Shown here piece after piece: positions 1 through 10,328 of a DNA stretch of 64,000 bases. Within the stretch, counting starts at the first letter, position 1. Every line of letters starts with the position of its first letter. The DNA comes from Anisus vortex (lineage: Eukaryota; Mollusca; Gastropoda; Planorbidae): positions 14,601,279-14,665,278 of the forward strand of contig OX421509.1 of the NCBI GenBank assembly GCA_949126835.1. Direction: 5' to 3'. The position numbers were made by a program, and so were the translations under genes. A model generated the notes under the pieces. The model ran no database searches and had not been told where the DNA came from. It saw only the letters and a list, made by a program, of their open reading frames with translations.

Positions 1-810
1 CATCATTAAAGAAAAACAACTTATTAAAGTCAAAATGCAAGACTAGAATAAAACCACGGATAAACCAAAATCACAGTAATGACTGTTAAATAAGAGTAAC
101 ATGACCTAGGTATAGACTAAGATAGATAGTTCTAAGTCTACAACAACAATGTTGTGTTTGAGCAAAATGTCGGCCTATGTTTTCGGCGTAATGCAACGGT
201 CAAATTTGCAGCGAAAATCGGAAATTCCAATTTTGTGCATTAAAAAATTGAAACTGTCGATTCTTAAAATGAATGCACACACATTTCTTCCGAGGTATCA
301 CAGTTATATCCGGTACTAGTGAAATTCAAACATTTTTAAAACATGTAAGTTGAAACAAACCTCAAGTTTTCATATAACTGTATATAGTATTAGTAGGCTA
401 TGTGGTATTTCGCTTCTAAAATTGTAAGTCTTACAGTAGTTAAACCTATACACTACAAATAAATGTGTCGCTATTAATAGTTATATCCCTCTAAAGTTAT
501 ACTAAGTTATAGACTCTAAAAACTAAAGTCACTAAAAACTAAAGACTGAAACTACAAGAGGAATACAAAACATTAGGCTTCATAAACAGGAACTTTTACA
601 AATGTAACAAGAACATAAAGCTAAAATCACATTAGTTAGACCTAGATCTATACTAAAATAAGATGCATCTTCTGTATGAGCCCCATCAACTAAATAAAAC
701 ATTTTAAAACTATAGTGTGTCTTTATTATAAAAAACTCTGCAGCTCAGCGAATATTCGCAACTGACAAGAGTAACACCAATAGTTAAATAATTACTAAAT
801 CTAGAAGCAC
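1..810. other. AT-rich stretch without recognisable gene
   Basis: I see no conserved coding exon here. The first 120 bases weakly resemble the 3' tail of the LINE family found at 39.0-39.2 kb (the words gcaagactag and accacggat). The rest is unique-looking AT-rich DNA. Confidence 0.4.
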
Positions 811-826
811 TATAGTCAGGGGTCGG

Positions 827-1499
827 CAACCTATGGCACGCTGCCAGACTTGGCACGCAGAGCGGTTATCAATGGCACGCGGAAGACCACGACAAAGGCA
901 ATTCAAGTCTCCTCTACATGAAGAGCAGGGTGCTGGTACGCTGAATGATTTAGGCGTGCTACTTTGGTGCTACACACTATTATAAAAAGGTTGACGGTTG
1001 CATTACGTGTTTGTCTGTGGTGTCCTCTGTTTTCATCTGCACCAAAGTACTAACAGACTTGTCCTCCCAGGGATATGAGCCCCCCCCCCCCCCCCCCCCA
1101 GGCTCGTGCCAGGATCAGAAAAGGAAAAAGGGGTGGTGGTGGCGGTGGTCAGGGTGGAGGTGAGCAGACGTGGTTGGAATTTTTCTGCAGTATGGAAGCC
1201 GCCCGGTCACATGTATTTAAATTAGATCTCATTGATACTCGGTTATGGTCTAAAACAGGGATCGGCAACCTACGGCAAGCGTGCCAGATATGGCACGCAG
1301 GGCGATTTTCAAAGACATGCGGGAGACCGCCCCCCCCCCCCCCCCAAAAAAAAAAAAAAAAAAAAAAAAAAAAACGAGAATTCAAGTTTTTTCTACAAGA
1401 AATTCAGTGCTGGAGAGGGATGACCTTTAGGATGTTGGCACGCTGAATGAATTAGAATGTTACATTGGCACACGGGCAACAAAAGGTTGCCGACTCCTG
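827..1499. repeat. Two hAT-like MITE copies (CAGGGGTCGGCAACC family)
   Basis: A partial copy runs from 827 to about 1000, starting with caggggtcggcaacc. A second copy at 1256-1499 starts cagggatcggcaacc and ends ggttgccgactcctg. Both contain the degenerate word TTGGCACGC near the ends. The second copy carries a run of C followed by a long run of A. No clean 8-bp target duplication is visible here. Relatives lie at 36553, 41207, 49857 and 63808. Confidence 0.75.
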
Positions 1500-1734
1500 C
1501 ACTAGAGGACAGACGGGCGTAGACTATAGCAATCAATTACGGGGTAATAATTGGTTGTAATTATAGAGACGGGTATCTATTATAATGCATAATGTTGCTT
1601 ATTAATTAGCAATTAGCTAGGCCTATAATTTGTAGATTATATGTGTTAGCCAAGGACTACTTCAGTAGGCTAGTTCTTGGTGTTCGCATTGGCTTTATTT
1701 TATATTTCAGCTGCCTTTGTGAAAGAAACTAAAC

Positions 1735-3975
1735 ATGTTTAAGCTGGCCATTCTTGTAGTGGCGTTGATATCTGTCATTCTTGTCTGTGTATCAGGCAAG
1801 TACGCAATAGTTGAGACAAGCTCCATACGATTAGGCCTAGGCCCAGGGACGGCTCGTCCATATAGGCAACCTAGGTGGCCGCCTCGAGCGCAAAATTGGG
1901 GGGAGGGGGGCGCGCATAATTGAGGATTTTTGTTTAATTTGGGGATTTAAAATTATAAACTAAATTAAAGTTTAGTACTTCTGCGCGCTACTAGCATAGG
2001 CAGACGAATTACCAGGTAATTAAAGGGGACGGATATTATTTTATTGAAGTTGCCGAAGGCACTTTAATGAGGGCGCAGTAATTTTTTTCGCCAAGGGCGT
2101 CAAAAACCCTAGAGCCGGTTCTGCCTGGGCCTACTCCTTGTTGAAATATATATATATGCCTATATATATTTAGTATACATATATTAGAACAAAAAATGAT
2201 TGTTCGGAAATTATTTTAGAGTTAGTTCTTGATGTTTGGTTTCCAAGGTTTTGCTCCAGTAGGGTTTATATTCTTTCCTGAAACCTCGTGAAATGGATTT
2301 TTTGGCAGCATTTAGGATATGCTGTGTGGGTGTCTTTGTGTTCTTGTTTAAATCTTGTGTGAATGTTATTTTCCTGATATTTTCAGCTTCAGTCTGGAAT
2401 TTCTGCCAGTTTGCTTTCTTGAAGTTCCAGCTGGCCTTTGACCTACTGTTAGCTGAGTTTTAGAGTAATAAGAACCTTCAGGGCACGTTGGCCAAGTGGC
2501 AGCGAAATCGGCTGGCGTACCAAAGGTCATGGGTTCGAGTCTCGGTAGGATATGTTCCCGGGTGTGGGCGGCTTCGTTGAGTCCACCCAGCTCTGATGGG
2601 TACCTGACTTTAGTTAGGGTAAAAGGCGTCTGAGCTGGCCACACAATCCCATAGTATGCCGTGGCCAAAGAAACTGGTGAACGCTGCTTCACTGGCCCTA
2701 TGGATCAATTTGGTCTGACGTGATACCCAATAATATGAACCCTGACAGATAATAAATATAAACACGTATTATTAACTTTATAAAAAAAATATAAAGAAAA
2801 AACACTTGAATTTAATTAGATTTGATTTTTTTCTCTCTATCAAACAGAAGCGGGCAACAAGGAACGTCCGCCCAAGCAGTAAGTCATTTTATCAATCTCT
2901 GGTGTACAAATGTAAACACAGGTATCAAGCGGGCAGAGGCGTGGATGGGAGGTGGGGGACACCAAGGTTCTGTCCGGACGCCAGCCACTCCACGGCACAC
3001 CTAAGTGCGTGCCTTAACAGAGTACGGTTTCCGCAGCTCGGCTTAAAGTCAACTGCGGACATTTCTCCCGGATCGTTATCGTTGTGGCTCGCACGTATAC
3101 CTGCAATGTCGCCCGGTAGAACAAATACCATACTATATGTAGGGGCACCCGGGCACAGGGTGTATCGTGAGAAAGGATTGCTGCGTCCGTTTCTACATCC
3201 TCACAGGGGCCGCCGACCTTCCCAGAGTGCAATGAGAAAAGGTACACCCGGAGCCGCAGCGGGGGCTATCCCCCATGCGTTCGCCCGCCGGTACATTCTT
3301 AATGTGAACGTATCGGCGGTTTACACACTTCGCCAGTCTTTGGGGCCCCGTGGGTACAGAAGTGCCTGGGGTAGACCAGACACTAGGACTCTGTATTTAT
3401 TACAAAACAGAAGTCACGAAGCCGTCTACTCTTTCAACAAACGCACAGACATTTAGCAGCCGTCCACATAATAATGACTTCCTTCAGATTTACTCCCGTC
3501 CATTCCATGATGTTGGCCTCCCATATTTTTCTCAGCCTTTCTCTATGTTCACTTGTTATGGGGCACGGCAGCCCGGCGGCAGCGCGTTCGACTGGAGATC
3601 CGAAGGTCCTGGGCTCGAATCCTGGTGGAGGCTAGGATTTTTTTCAGAGGATTACCCGAGTCTACCCATCTCTGATGGGTACCTGACATTAATTGGGGGT
3701 AAAGGAAAGGCGGCTGGGCATTGTGCTGGCCACACAATCCCCTCGTATGCCGTGGCCACAGAAACTGGTGAACGGTGCTTCACCAGCCCTATGATCAGTT
3801 TGGTCCGACTTACATTATAATGTACTTGACACAGTAGTCTGACAGTCTGTGTACTTCTGCTCATCCAATATACTAAGCTTGTTGTTGTCGTCGTTGTTTT
3901 GGCTGACTTTAGGTGTGGTGTTGATGGTGAGTTCTGTAAAGACCATGACTGGTGCTGCTCCCCGTACAGGTGCAA
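1735..3975 (+). CDS. Secreted cysteine-rich peptide precursor, 3' end unresolved
   Basis: Three exons can be joined in frame. Exon 1 (1735-1795) encodes a start Met, one Lys and a hydrophobic core typical of a signal peptide. A strong acceptor ends at 1710, so the 5' UTR is probably spliced. The exon 1 donor reads AG|GCAAGT, the classic GC-AG consensus. Exon 2 (2848-2878) is only 31 nt and encodes a short basic, proline-containing pro-segment. Exon 3 (3913-3975) encodes cysteines spaced C-x6-C-x5-CC-x4-C. It ends at a strong donor (GTGAGT); an in-frame TGA lies just past it. Five cysteines suggest a sixth in a later exon, which would give an inhibitor-cystine-knot pattern. Using a GT donor at 1800 and skipping exon 2 also keeps the frame. 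Secretion and a cystine-knot fold are inferred. The role (toxin-like, neuropeptide or defence peptide) is unknown. Confidence 0.6.
1796..2847 (+). other. GC-AG intron of the peptide gene
   Basis: The donor is ATCAG|GCAAGT at 1796 and the acceptor is CTCTCTATCAAACAG ending at 2847. The intron contains a SINE (2481-2720). A competing GT donor lies at 1800. Confidence 0.5.
2481..2720 (+). repeat. tRNA-derived SINE, family 1
   Basis: The degenerate head resembles GGCACGGTGGCCGAGCGG and a B box GGGTTCGAGTC follows. The body words CTGATGGGTACCTGAC and GCTGGCCACACAATCCC are shared with copies at 3560, 5301, 21173, 22381, 39315 and 45731. It lies in intron 1 of the peptide gene. Confidence 0.85.
2925..3450. 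other. GC-rich anonymous block
   Basis: This block is clearly richer in G+C than its surroundings and lies inside intron 2 of the peptide gene. It is open in one + frame for about 200 codons and in shorter - frames. The translation is Arg/Pro/Gly-rich, has no recognisable domain, and looks like composition-driven openness. It may be a fragment of an unrecognised mobile element or a recent insertion. Confidence 0.35.
3560..3812 (+). repeat. tRNA-derived SINE, family 1
   Basis: A well-preserved copy begins ggggcacggcagcccggcgg, has the B box GGGTTCGAATCC in slightly mutated form (gggctcgaatcc), and ends atgatcagtttggtccgac. It lies in intron 2 of the peptide gene. Confidence 0.88.
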
Positions 3976-4075
3976 GTGAGTACATTCAATTTTTAAATGC
4001 GCAGCCTCTTTTTGCTGTTGATCCGGAAATACCAGTGTTGTCATATAAAATAAAATGGCTGCTCGTTTTGTATAC

Positions 4076-5072
4076 AGGGTGTCCCAGAATTCGCGCACCA
4101 TCCAGATTTTTATAAAAATACACATGAATACCAATTTTATTGATCATGATCATAACAGATGCTCAAATTGTTCATCATCTGCATCAATTATCTTTATAAA
4201 ACTGTCTTTTACTCTTTTGATAGTTTCAAAAGAGAATGACTGGCCGCACCTTATGCTACCAGATATGAGCAGACCACCTTACTCCGACTAAGGACTGGAC
4301 ACACCAGACTATTAGACCACCAGCACCGAATCGGCCAAAGTCACACTCCTGAGTGCCCCTGTGGAACTGGACTCCAGAATGGAGAGCACACCCAACAATG
4401 GTGCCCACTCCACAGAGAGGTCCGTAACCAGGCTTGGCCTCAGGGTTCGACCATGGGGGAAATGCTTTGGGGCCCAAAGCCGTTCCTACAGACAACAGCA
4501 CAGTTCGTCAGAGAAACAGGACTGCCAGTCTGACACAGCAAAGGAAAGCGAATATGGAATGCAGAAGGATAAGAAGTGTTGATGCTTCGACACTCAGTTG
4601 TTATCGCATCTTTCCAATCACCAAGAGTGCGTGGACATATGCAATTTGTGTGTTTTAAGAATATGATGAACTGATGAGTTGCTGATCGTCAGCGCCTGGC
4701 TTATTTTCTTTATTGATTTCACGGAGGCTCTAGCAACATTCGCCCAGACCATGTTGGAGGTTTTCTTCATCAGTTGCACTCCTTCGTAGACCACATCTCC
4801 TCTCACGTTCAGCAACTGAGCCAGTTCCTTGGAAGGGTTTGCTCAAACGTTAGACAGTGGTACGGCTCAATGGTTGTTCTCACTCAGGATGAGTACGGTA
4901 CGGTTGAATTATTTAGCCACTGAGCAGTATGCCGCCCCCATATCTTCCAAACATAAAAACCAATTTAACTCTTTCTTGTACTGTTAGTTTATCACCCTTA
5001 CCAGATCAAATCTGGAACATACAAAAAATATTAAGATTAGTATATGGTGCGCGACTTCTGGAACACCCCGTG
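4076..5072 (-). mobile_element. mariner-like transposon relic, interrupted by a LINE piece
   Basis: The ends are inverted: cagggtgtcccagaattcgc on the left and ttctggaacaccccgtg on the right, each flanked by TA. On the - strand near 4618-4815 the decayed reading frame keeps a helix-turn-helix-like stretch (ISxxSVHxIL), as in mariner/Tc transposases. There is no intact DDE domain. A foreign LINE fragment occupies about 4253-4560. Confidence 0.65.
4253..4560 (+). mobile_element. LINE 3' ORF fragment (Jockey/I-type RNase H tail)
   Basis: The translation contains LRTGHTRL followed by a CPCGTG..NGEHTQQWCPLH-like stretch. This is the zinc-knuckle-like tail seen after reverse transcriptase/RNase H in I/Jockey-clade LINEs. 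It is short, frameshifted and non-functional. Confidence 0.6.
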
Positions 5073-5300
5073 TATATTATTTATATATTATGTATAATTT
5101 GTAGTTTCATTCCCCTTTTAAATCTTTAAATATATTTAAAAAATAAAATAAAATGTGTATTTAGTGTATATTTGCATTGACAAATTAATCGGAAGACTCA
5201 ACAGTACATAAGAAAAAATATAATTATAATATATCTCGGATATCTAGTGGTTATATGTATCTTATAATGGGCCATCTAGTGGTTATATGTATCTTATAAA

Positions 5301-5680
5301 GGGGCACGGTGGACGAGCGGCAGCGCGTTCGACTGGCGTACCGAAGGTTCTGGTAATTTATTTTTTCCCCTGGACTCGAGTGTGTCCCTGAGTCTACCCA
5401 GCTTTTATACTTATAAGTTTTACAGACGCTCCTTCTAGAAAGAAGATTATTTCGTCCACTAGGGCCAAAACTCCTGCAAGGCGGCGGGTATAGAACCCTC
5501 GACGTGTTGGTTGACAGTCCGGTGAACTAACCGCAGGACCAGCGGATGGGTACCTGACATTAGTAGGGGGTAAAGTAAAGACGGCTGGGCATTGTGCTGG
5601 CCACACGATCCCCTAGTGTGCCGTGGCCATTGAAACTTGCGAACGCTGCTTTCACCGGCCCTATGATCAATTTGGTTGAC
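5301..5680 (+). repeat. SINE family 1, split by a SINE family 2 insertion
   Basis: The head ggggcacggtggacgagcgg (5301) and the body ggatgggtacctgacatt (from about 5545) belong to one family 1 element. The two parts are separated by foreign sequence at about 5407-5545. Confidence 0.8.
5407..5545 (-). repeat. tRNA-derived SINE, family 2, with LINE-like tail
   Basis: Read on the - strand it starts gctggtcctgcggttagttc, contains ggactgtcaacc, and ends with ataatcttctttctagaagg followed by agcgtctgtaa. That tail matches the 3' end of the LINE family at 18966-19020 and 39120-39170. Confidence 0.7.
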
Positions 5681-6329
5681 GGGTACTTTGCTTTATGTGT
5701 GTTACATGTTCAGTTTTCTGTCATCAAGGACTAGTATCATGAGTCTGAACTCTAGAGTTACAGAAATGATTCATTCTCATTTGAAGAAATATAATAATGC
5801 TTGTTCCTAGTGTAAAGCTTTTTAAAATATACTAGTAGATGATTCCATGCATTCCAATAAAACAAAGCATTGAGACACTTTCTTAAAATAACATTAAGAT
5901 TGACTGTGATTCATGGGCAATAACTGCGTATATTTTTTACAGTTCCATTATTTCACAGTTAGAATATTTGTTGCTATTCTTGCTCTAATGGTTATTGATT
6001 GACTCCATTCATGTTATTGTTATCTCTTATTGTGAAAGATAACTCTTATCATGTTTTGTATTCACCCAGGCACATTTTTTTCTTCTGGCACTACTGTACA
6101 ATTGGGTGATGATCCTGAAGGCAGGAAAATGGGTTCAATGTAAGGTTAAGATTTGGACATTTCAGATATAGACATACAGATGGGCTTGATGATTTAGTTG
6201 GGGTGGCTGACGAGACTAAACATCTACGGTGCATTGACCGACAAACAATAATATTATATCTATTGTGCATGGACAGGCAATATACCATTATACAGCCTGC
6301 TGTTAGATGAGTAAAAAATATCTATAGAT
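5681..6329. other. Intergenic or intronic AT-rich DNA
   Basis: There is no conserved protein signature. An acceptor-like site at 6061-6069 (ttcacccag) is followed by a short frame from 6070 that contains one Cys and stops at 6107-6109. This is one candidate for the missing last exon of the upstream cysteine-rich peptide gene. Confidence 0.3.
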
Positions 6330-6730
6330 GAAGAAAGACAGTTTGAGAGATTAAGAGAGATTAATAGATACGCAGATAGATAAAAAGGCAGACAAACAGA
6401 TAATTAGATAGATAGATAGACAGACGGATAGATAGATGCATTAAATTTATTGATAGATAGATATATTAAATAGATAGATAGATTATATTGATAGGCCTCA
6501 TAGATAGACAGTCAGATAGATAAATGATAGATAGATTAGATACATAGATAGACATACAGATAGATAGAAGATAGATAGATAGATAGATAGATGGATAGAT
6601 AGATGGATAGATAGATAGATAGATAGATAGACAGACAGATAGATAGAAAGATAGATAGAAAGAAAGAAAGAAAGATAGACAGACAGATAAATAGATATAT
6701 AGATAAATACATAGACAGACAGACAGATAT

Positions 6731-6764
<34 letters not shown>

Positions 6765-6765
6765 T
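6330..6765. repeat. GATA/GACA microsatellite
   Basis: Imperfect runs of gata, with some gaca and gaaa interruptions, fill the interval. The longest pure (GATA)n runs are near 6570-6630 and 6730-6765. Confidence 0.95.
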
Positions 6766-6779
6766 GGTGAATGGATAAA

Positions 6780-7890
6780 TGGCTGGTTGGGTGAGCGAAT
6801 GAATTACTGTAAAATGCAGAGAGTGATAAAAGGTGTGCGGCTTTACAGTTTGACGTATGTTTAGAGTTTAGATAGTTGCATGGATGGCTGGATACATGTT
6901 TGAATGGATGGATTGATAGTCAGGCAGCCGGATAGTTTAGTGTTATGATGACAATGATAATAAGGATACATAAAATTCATGTTCTTTTATTCTCCACTTT
7001 CAGCTCAAAGTATACCAAGTTTGTGTGAAGTCAATACCCAGGACTTGTTGCTATATTGGCTGATCACTTTTAGCCTGTAATGTTGAAATGTCAACATAAA
7101 TTGTCTTTTATTTTTTTTTACCTTGATGATCTATGCCGTTAAAAAAAAATGTATATATTTAAATTTATTAAACAAACTTGAAATGAGGAGAAAACAGTCT
7201 AAAGTTATTTTTCGCATTGATTATTTCAACAATAAACAAAAATGCGAATTCAAAATATTATTATTGTGTGTTCTTTTAAAGTTTTCGTTGCCGCCTTCAA
7301 CAATAATTGTTACAAGTAATTGACGTGGTTTAGAACCTGTTTTGTCAACCTTTCCAGCAAGCGGGTTAGATTTTAGAATGAAGATTTCCTACCGGGTCGA
7401 GCAACAATTTTAGATTCAGGTGCATGCAGCCTATATGTGAAAATCAGAAAAGCAAATTTCTCCTTATCCAAACATAATATGTTTGTAGAACTCCTTAAAC
7501 CAACCTGATAGAATTTATCTCCTTTAACTGTGCTTCACAACACATATGACAGTTTTTCTTTTGTAAAATCTTTGGGTACTCAGTCATCTCTGTGGAGAAT
7601 AGCTTTAAAAAAATGCGACAATAAAAAAACACAATGCTCCCCTCCCCAAAAAAAAAAAATGTATAAATCTTGAAATCGGCTTTCGAACGTGTAACGTTCA
7701 AGTAGGATACATGTGAAGATATTTGTTTTAAAGCGCCGCAATCCCTCGTTGCAATAGCCAAACACTCTAGTAAAGTGGGTGAGTACTGTCCCCTTCACTG
7801 TTGTTCCTAAAGACCATGCAAGTTTTGGCATGCGAAAATAAGATCATCACAATGTTATTCATCAGTTGATCTTTCCTAATAATATTGTAA
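6780..7890. other. AT-rich DNA, no gene recognised
   Basis: Only short open stretches without family signatures are present. A good acceptor (ctccactttcag) ends at 7003, and another acceptor-like site lies near 7276. Both are formal candidates for a downstream exon of the peptide gene, but neither is convincing. Confidence 0.3.
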
Positions 7891-7897
7891 TTGTAGA

Positions 7898-9026
7898 CGA
7901 GTTTTAACATCATCAAGAGACGGTGGAACAGATGAAGACATAAAGAGCAGGATCAACAAGGCCAGGCTTGCTTTCAATGCCCTGCGCCTAGGGTTGTCAT
8001 CCGTCCCGATATATCGGGACTGTCACCGTTATGGACCTTCTTGTCCCGACAGCACCCAGTTTTGTCCCGATTTTGCAAAATACTGTTACGAGATTGACTC
8101 GGGTACTGAAGTAATGTCATCTGTTATCGCAATATGTAAGCTTAAATGCAGCTTGAGTTAGTATAAGTTAGTTTTTTTTATGTCAACAAGCTTATGTTGA
8201 CAAGGTCGTCTCACAGATGGCGTCGCATATTGCGTATCCTATATCGACGATGCAAGTACCTTTTAGATCTAGCGCCATCATTCGAGAAAATACGAGATTG
8301 ACTTGCAGGGAGTTTTATATATACGTAAAAGGGAAAAAATAGACTTGCTGAAAAAGGTGAAATCTTCTGAAAAATCTGGTGCAACTACTTCTGCCGCAAC
8401 AAGTTCCTTTTAATTGTGTTCTAAATAAAAAGTAATTATATTAAATACATTGTTTTTAAAACTTCATTTCTACTCCCCCATCTCAGAGTGTCCCGACGAG
8501 GTCTTAGCTAGATATGGCAACCCTACCTGCGCCCCATGTGGAGCTCAAGTGCGCTGTCCTTTAAGAACAAAGTAAGACTATTTAATACAAAGGTAAAGGC
8601 AGTCGTCCTAAATGGCTAAGAGACCTGGAGAGTTACCAAGGCAAATACAAGCAGACTCCAGACTTTTGTTAACAGATGCCTGAGGCGCATGCTGAAAATT
8701 CGATGGCCGGAAACCATTTCATGCGTCAACCTATGGGGAAAGACCGGACAAAAACCCACCAACAACAGCATCAAAAGCCGTAGATGGAAGTGGATTGGTC
8801 ACACTTTAAGAAGAACAGAAGACAATATAGCAAGACAAGACTTGACTGGAATCCCCAGAGCAAAAGGAAAGTAGGCAGACCCAGACAAACTTGGAGGAGA
8901 TCGGTCGTAGGTGAGGCAGAGGCTGTTGGTCTCACATGGACACAAATAAAGGGAGCCTCCCAAGACCGAGACCGATGGAAAAGTGTAGTTGCGGCTCTAT
9001 GCTCCAATGGGGATATACAGGATTAA
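7898..9026 (+). mobile_element. RTE-type LINE 3' end, interrupted by a MITE
   Basis: The translation around 7900-7980 (SRDGGTDEDIKSRINKAR) is the conserved reverse-transcriptase C-terminal segment of RTE/BovB-like LINEs. After an inserted MITE (7989-8525) the same element resumes, and a tail containing KWIGHTLRR and GRPRQTWRRS runs to about 9026. The frame is broken by stops, so this is a 5'-truncated dead copy. Confidence 0.8.
7989..8525. mobile_element. hAT-type MITE with 8-bp target duplication
   Basis: The element starts tagggttgtcatcc and ends ggcaaccctA. It is flanked on both sides by cctgcgcc (7981-7988 and 8526-8533). Internal words gtcccgatatatcgggac and ttgtcccgac are palindromic. 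There is no transposase frame. Confidence 0.85.
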
Positions 9027-9263
9027 GTCAAGTTAACATCATTTGGGTGGGTAACTATATTGACCAGATACGTAACGCCACAATGAACACATATATTTCT
9101 TGTCTTCAAACGCTGGGATACATTTTGACTTGCTTGTGTGAAGAATGATTGCTTCGTTCAAAGTTCAAATCAAACTCCCTTTTCAACATTTTGCCACGGA
9201 TTAGATAAATCACACACACACACACAAAGACGTCTGCTTTGAATAAAGCTTTTCCCGACACTT

Positions 9264-9575
9264 TTGGCTATGTTTACCTTTCTAAACAGTGACGTTTATT
9301 ATAAGTTATCTTTCTTCTCGAGTGGCACTCGGGCATGGAATGGGTTACCTGAACAGACCAAGAAAACCAATAACTTGACATCATTTAAAAGATGTATTGA
9401 CGGTACTGCTCCGTCCCACTTACAAGAACTGATATCAAATTTATCAAAGCACGCGCCGTCAAGGGAACTGCGCTCTTCATCACAGTCACGCCTTAAAATT
9501 CCCGTCCCATCCCTACCAGAGACTAGACCTACTGAAATCCTGGCTACACTACTGGTAAAGGAACACACGCTATAA
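9264..9575 (+). mobile_element. CR1/L2-like LINE C-terminal fragment
   Basis: The 103-codon frame combines two pieces typical of the C-terminus of CR1/L2/Jockey-like reverse transcriptase ORFs: a TRAWNGLP...FK motif and TAPSHLQELI..HAPSRELRSSS. They are in the reverse of the usual order, so the copy appears rearranged or is a fusion of two fragments. It is not a host gene. Confidence 0.6.
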
Positions 9576-10328
9576 TTTTCTTTCTTATTAATAGACATTC
9601 GAGCATGACTATAGGCTATTGTCGGCTATAGGGTTGCATGAAAACGAAATAGTCGGATAAGCCCGCATGCCAATGACTTAACATATTAATTTTAAAACTC
9701 AATACGCAAGACTAAACTCAAAGCATGGATTAGCCTAGCGTGCACCCATATGACGCAATAATCATAGGTGAAGAAGGTGCGGGTATAGGCCCTAACATAT
9801 TTACCGGCTAGACCTAGCAGCCTATATTTATTCAGATTCTAATCTGTCTGTAGCTAGGCCTACTGTAGTCCTAGACCAGTGGTTCCCAAACTTTTTTTAG
9901 GCCGCGACCCCTTTCTACAGTTTATCATGCTTTGGCGACCCCCCCCCCCTAAAAATAATTTCCTTTCTAGTTTATTACTGCATTTTGCGACTGTTATGAA
10001 TTGTAATGTAAATGTCTAATATGCAGGATGTATTTTTATTGTTACAAATTGAACCTAATTAAAGCATTGCCATTAATCATTAAAAAAAGAAGAGACATAA
10101 AAACAAATGTAATTAAATATTGCAAGATACCGGTATAGGCTTAGACCTATATTTCTAATTACAACACAAACGTCAGCTATTGTGATGGTTGACATTGCGT
10201 ATTTCTCATCGGTTCAGAAATTTTTGGGACAGTCTTTGCAAGAGCACAACTAAGCAGTTCACCTCCAACAATAAGTCTACTGTGTTTAGACTTGATAACC
10301 AACAATGTGGAAAAGCATGTTTACTAAG

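Noticed and set aside
2806..3456. A 216-codon + strand frame
   Set aside because: The openness follows G+C-rich composition. The start lies in AT-rich DNA, no domain is visible, and it overlaps the spliced 31-nt exon in another frame.
8689..9026. Host gene for a basic DNA-binding protein
   Set aside because: The KWIGHTLRR/GRPRQTWRRS region is the tail of an RTE-type LINE.
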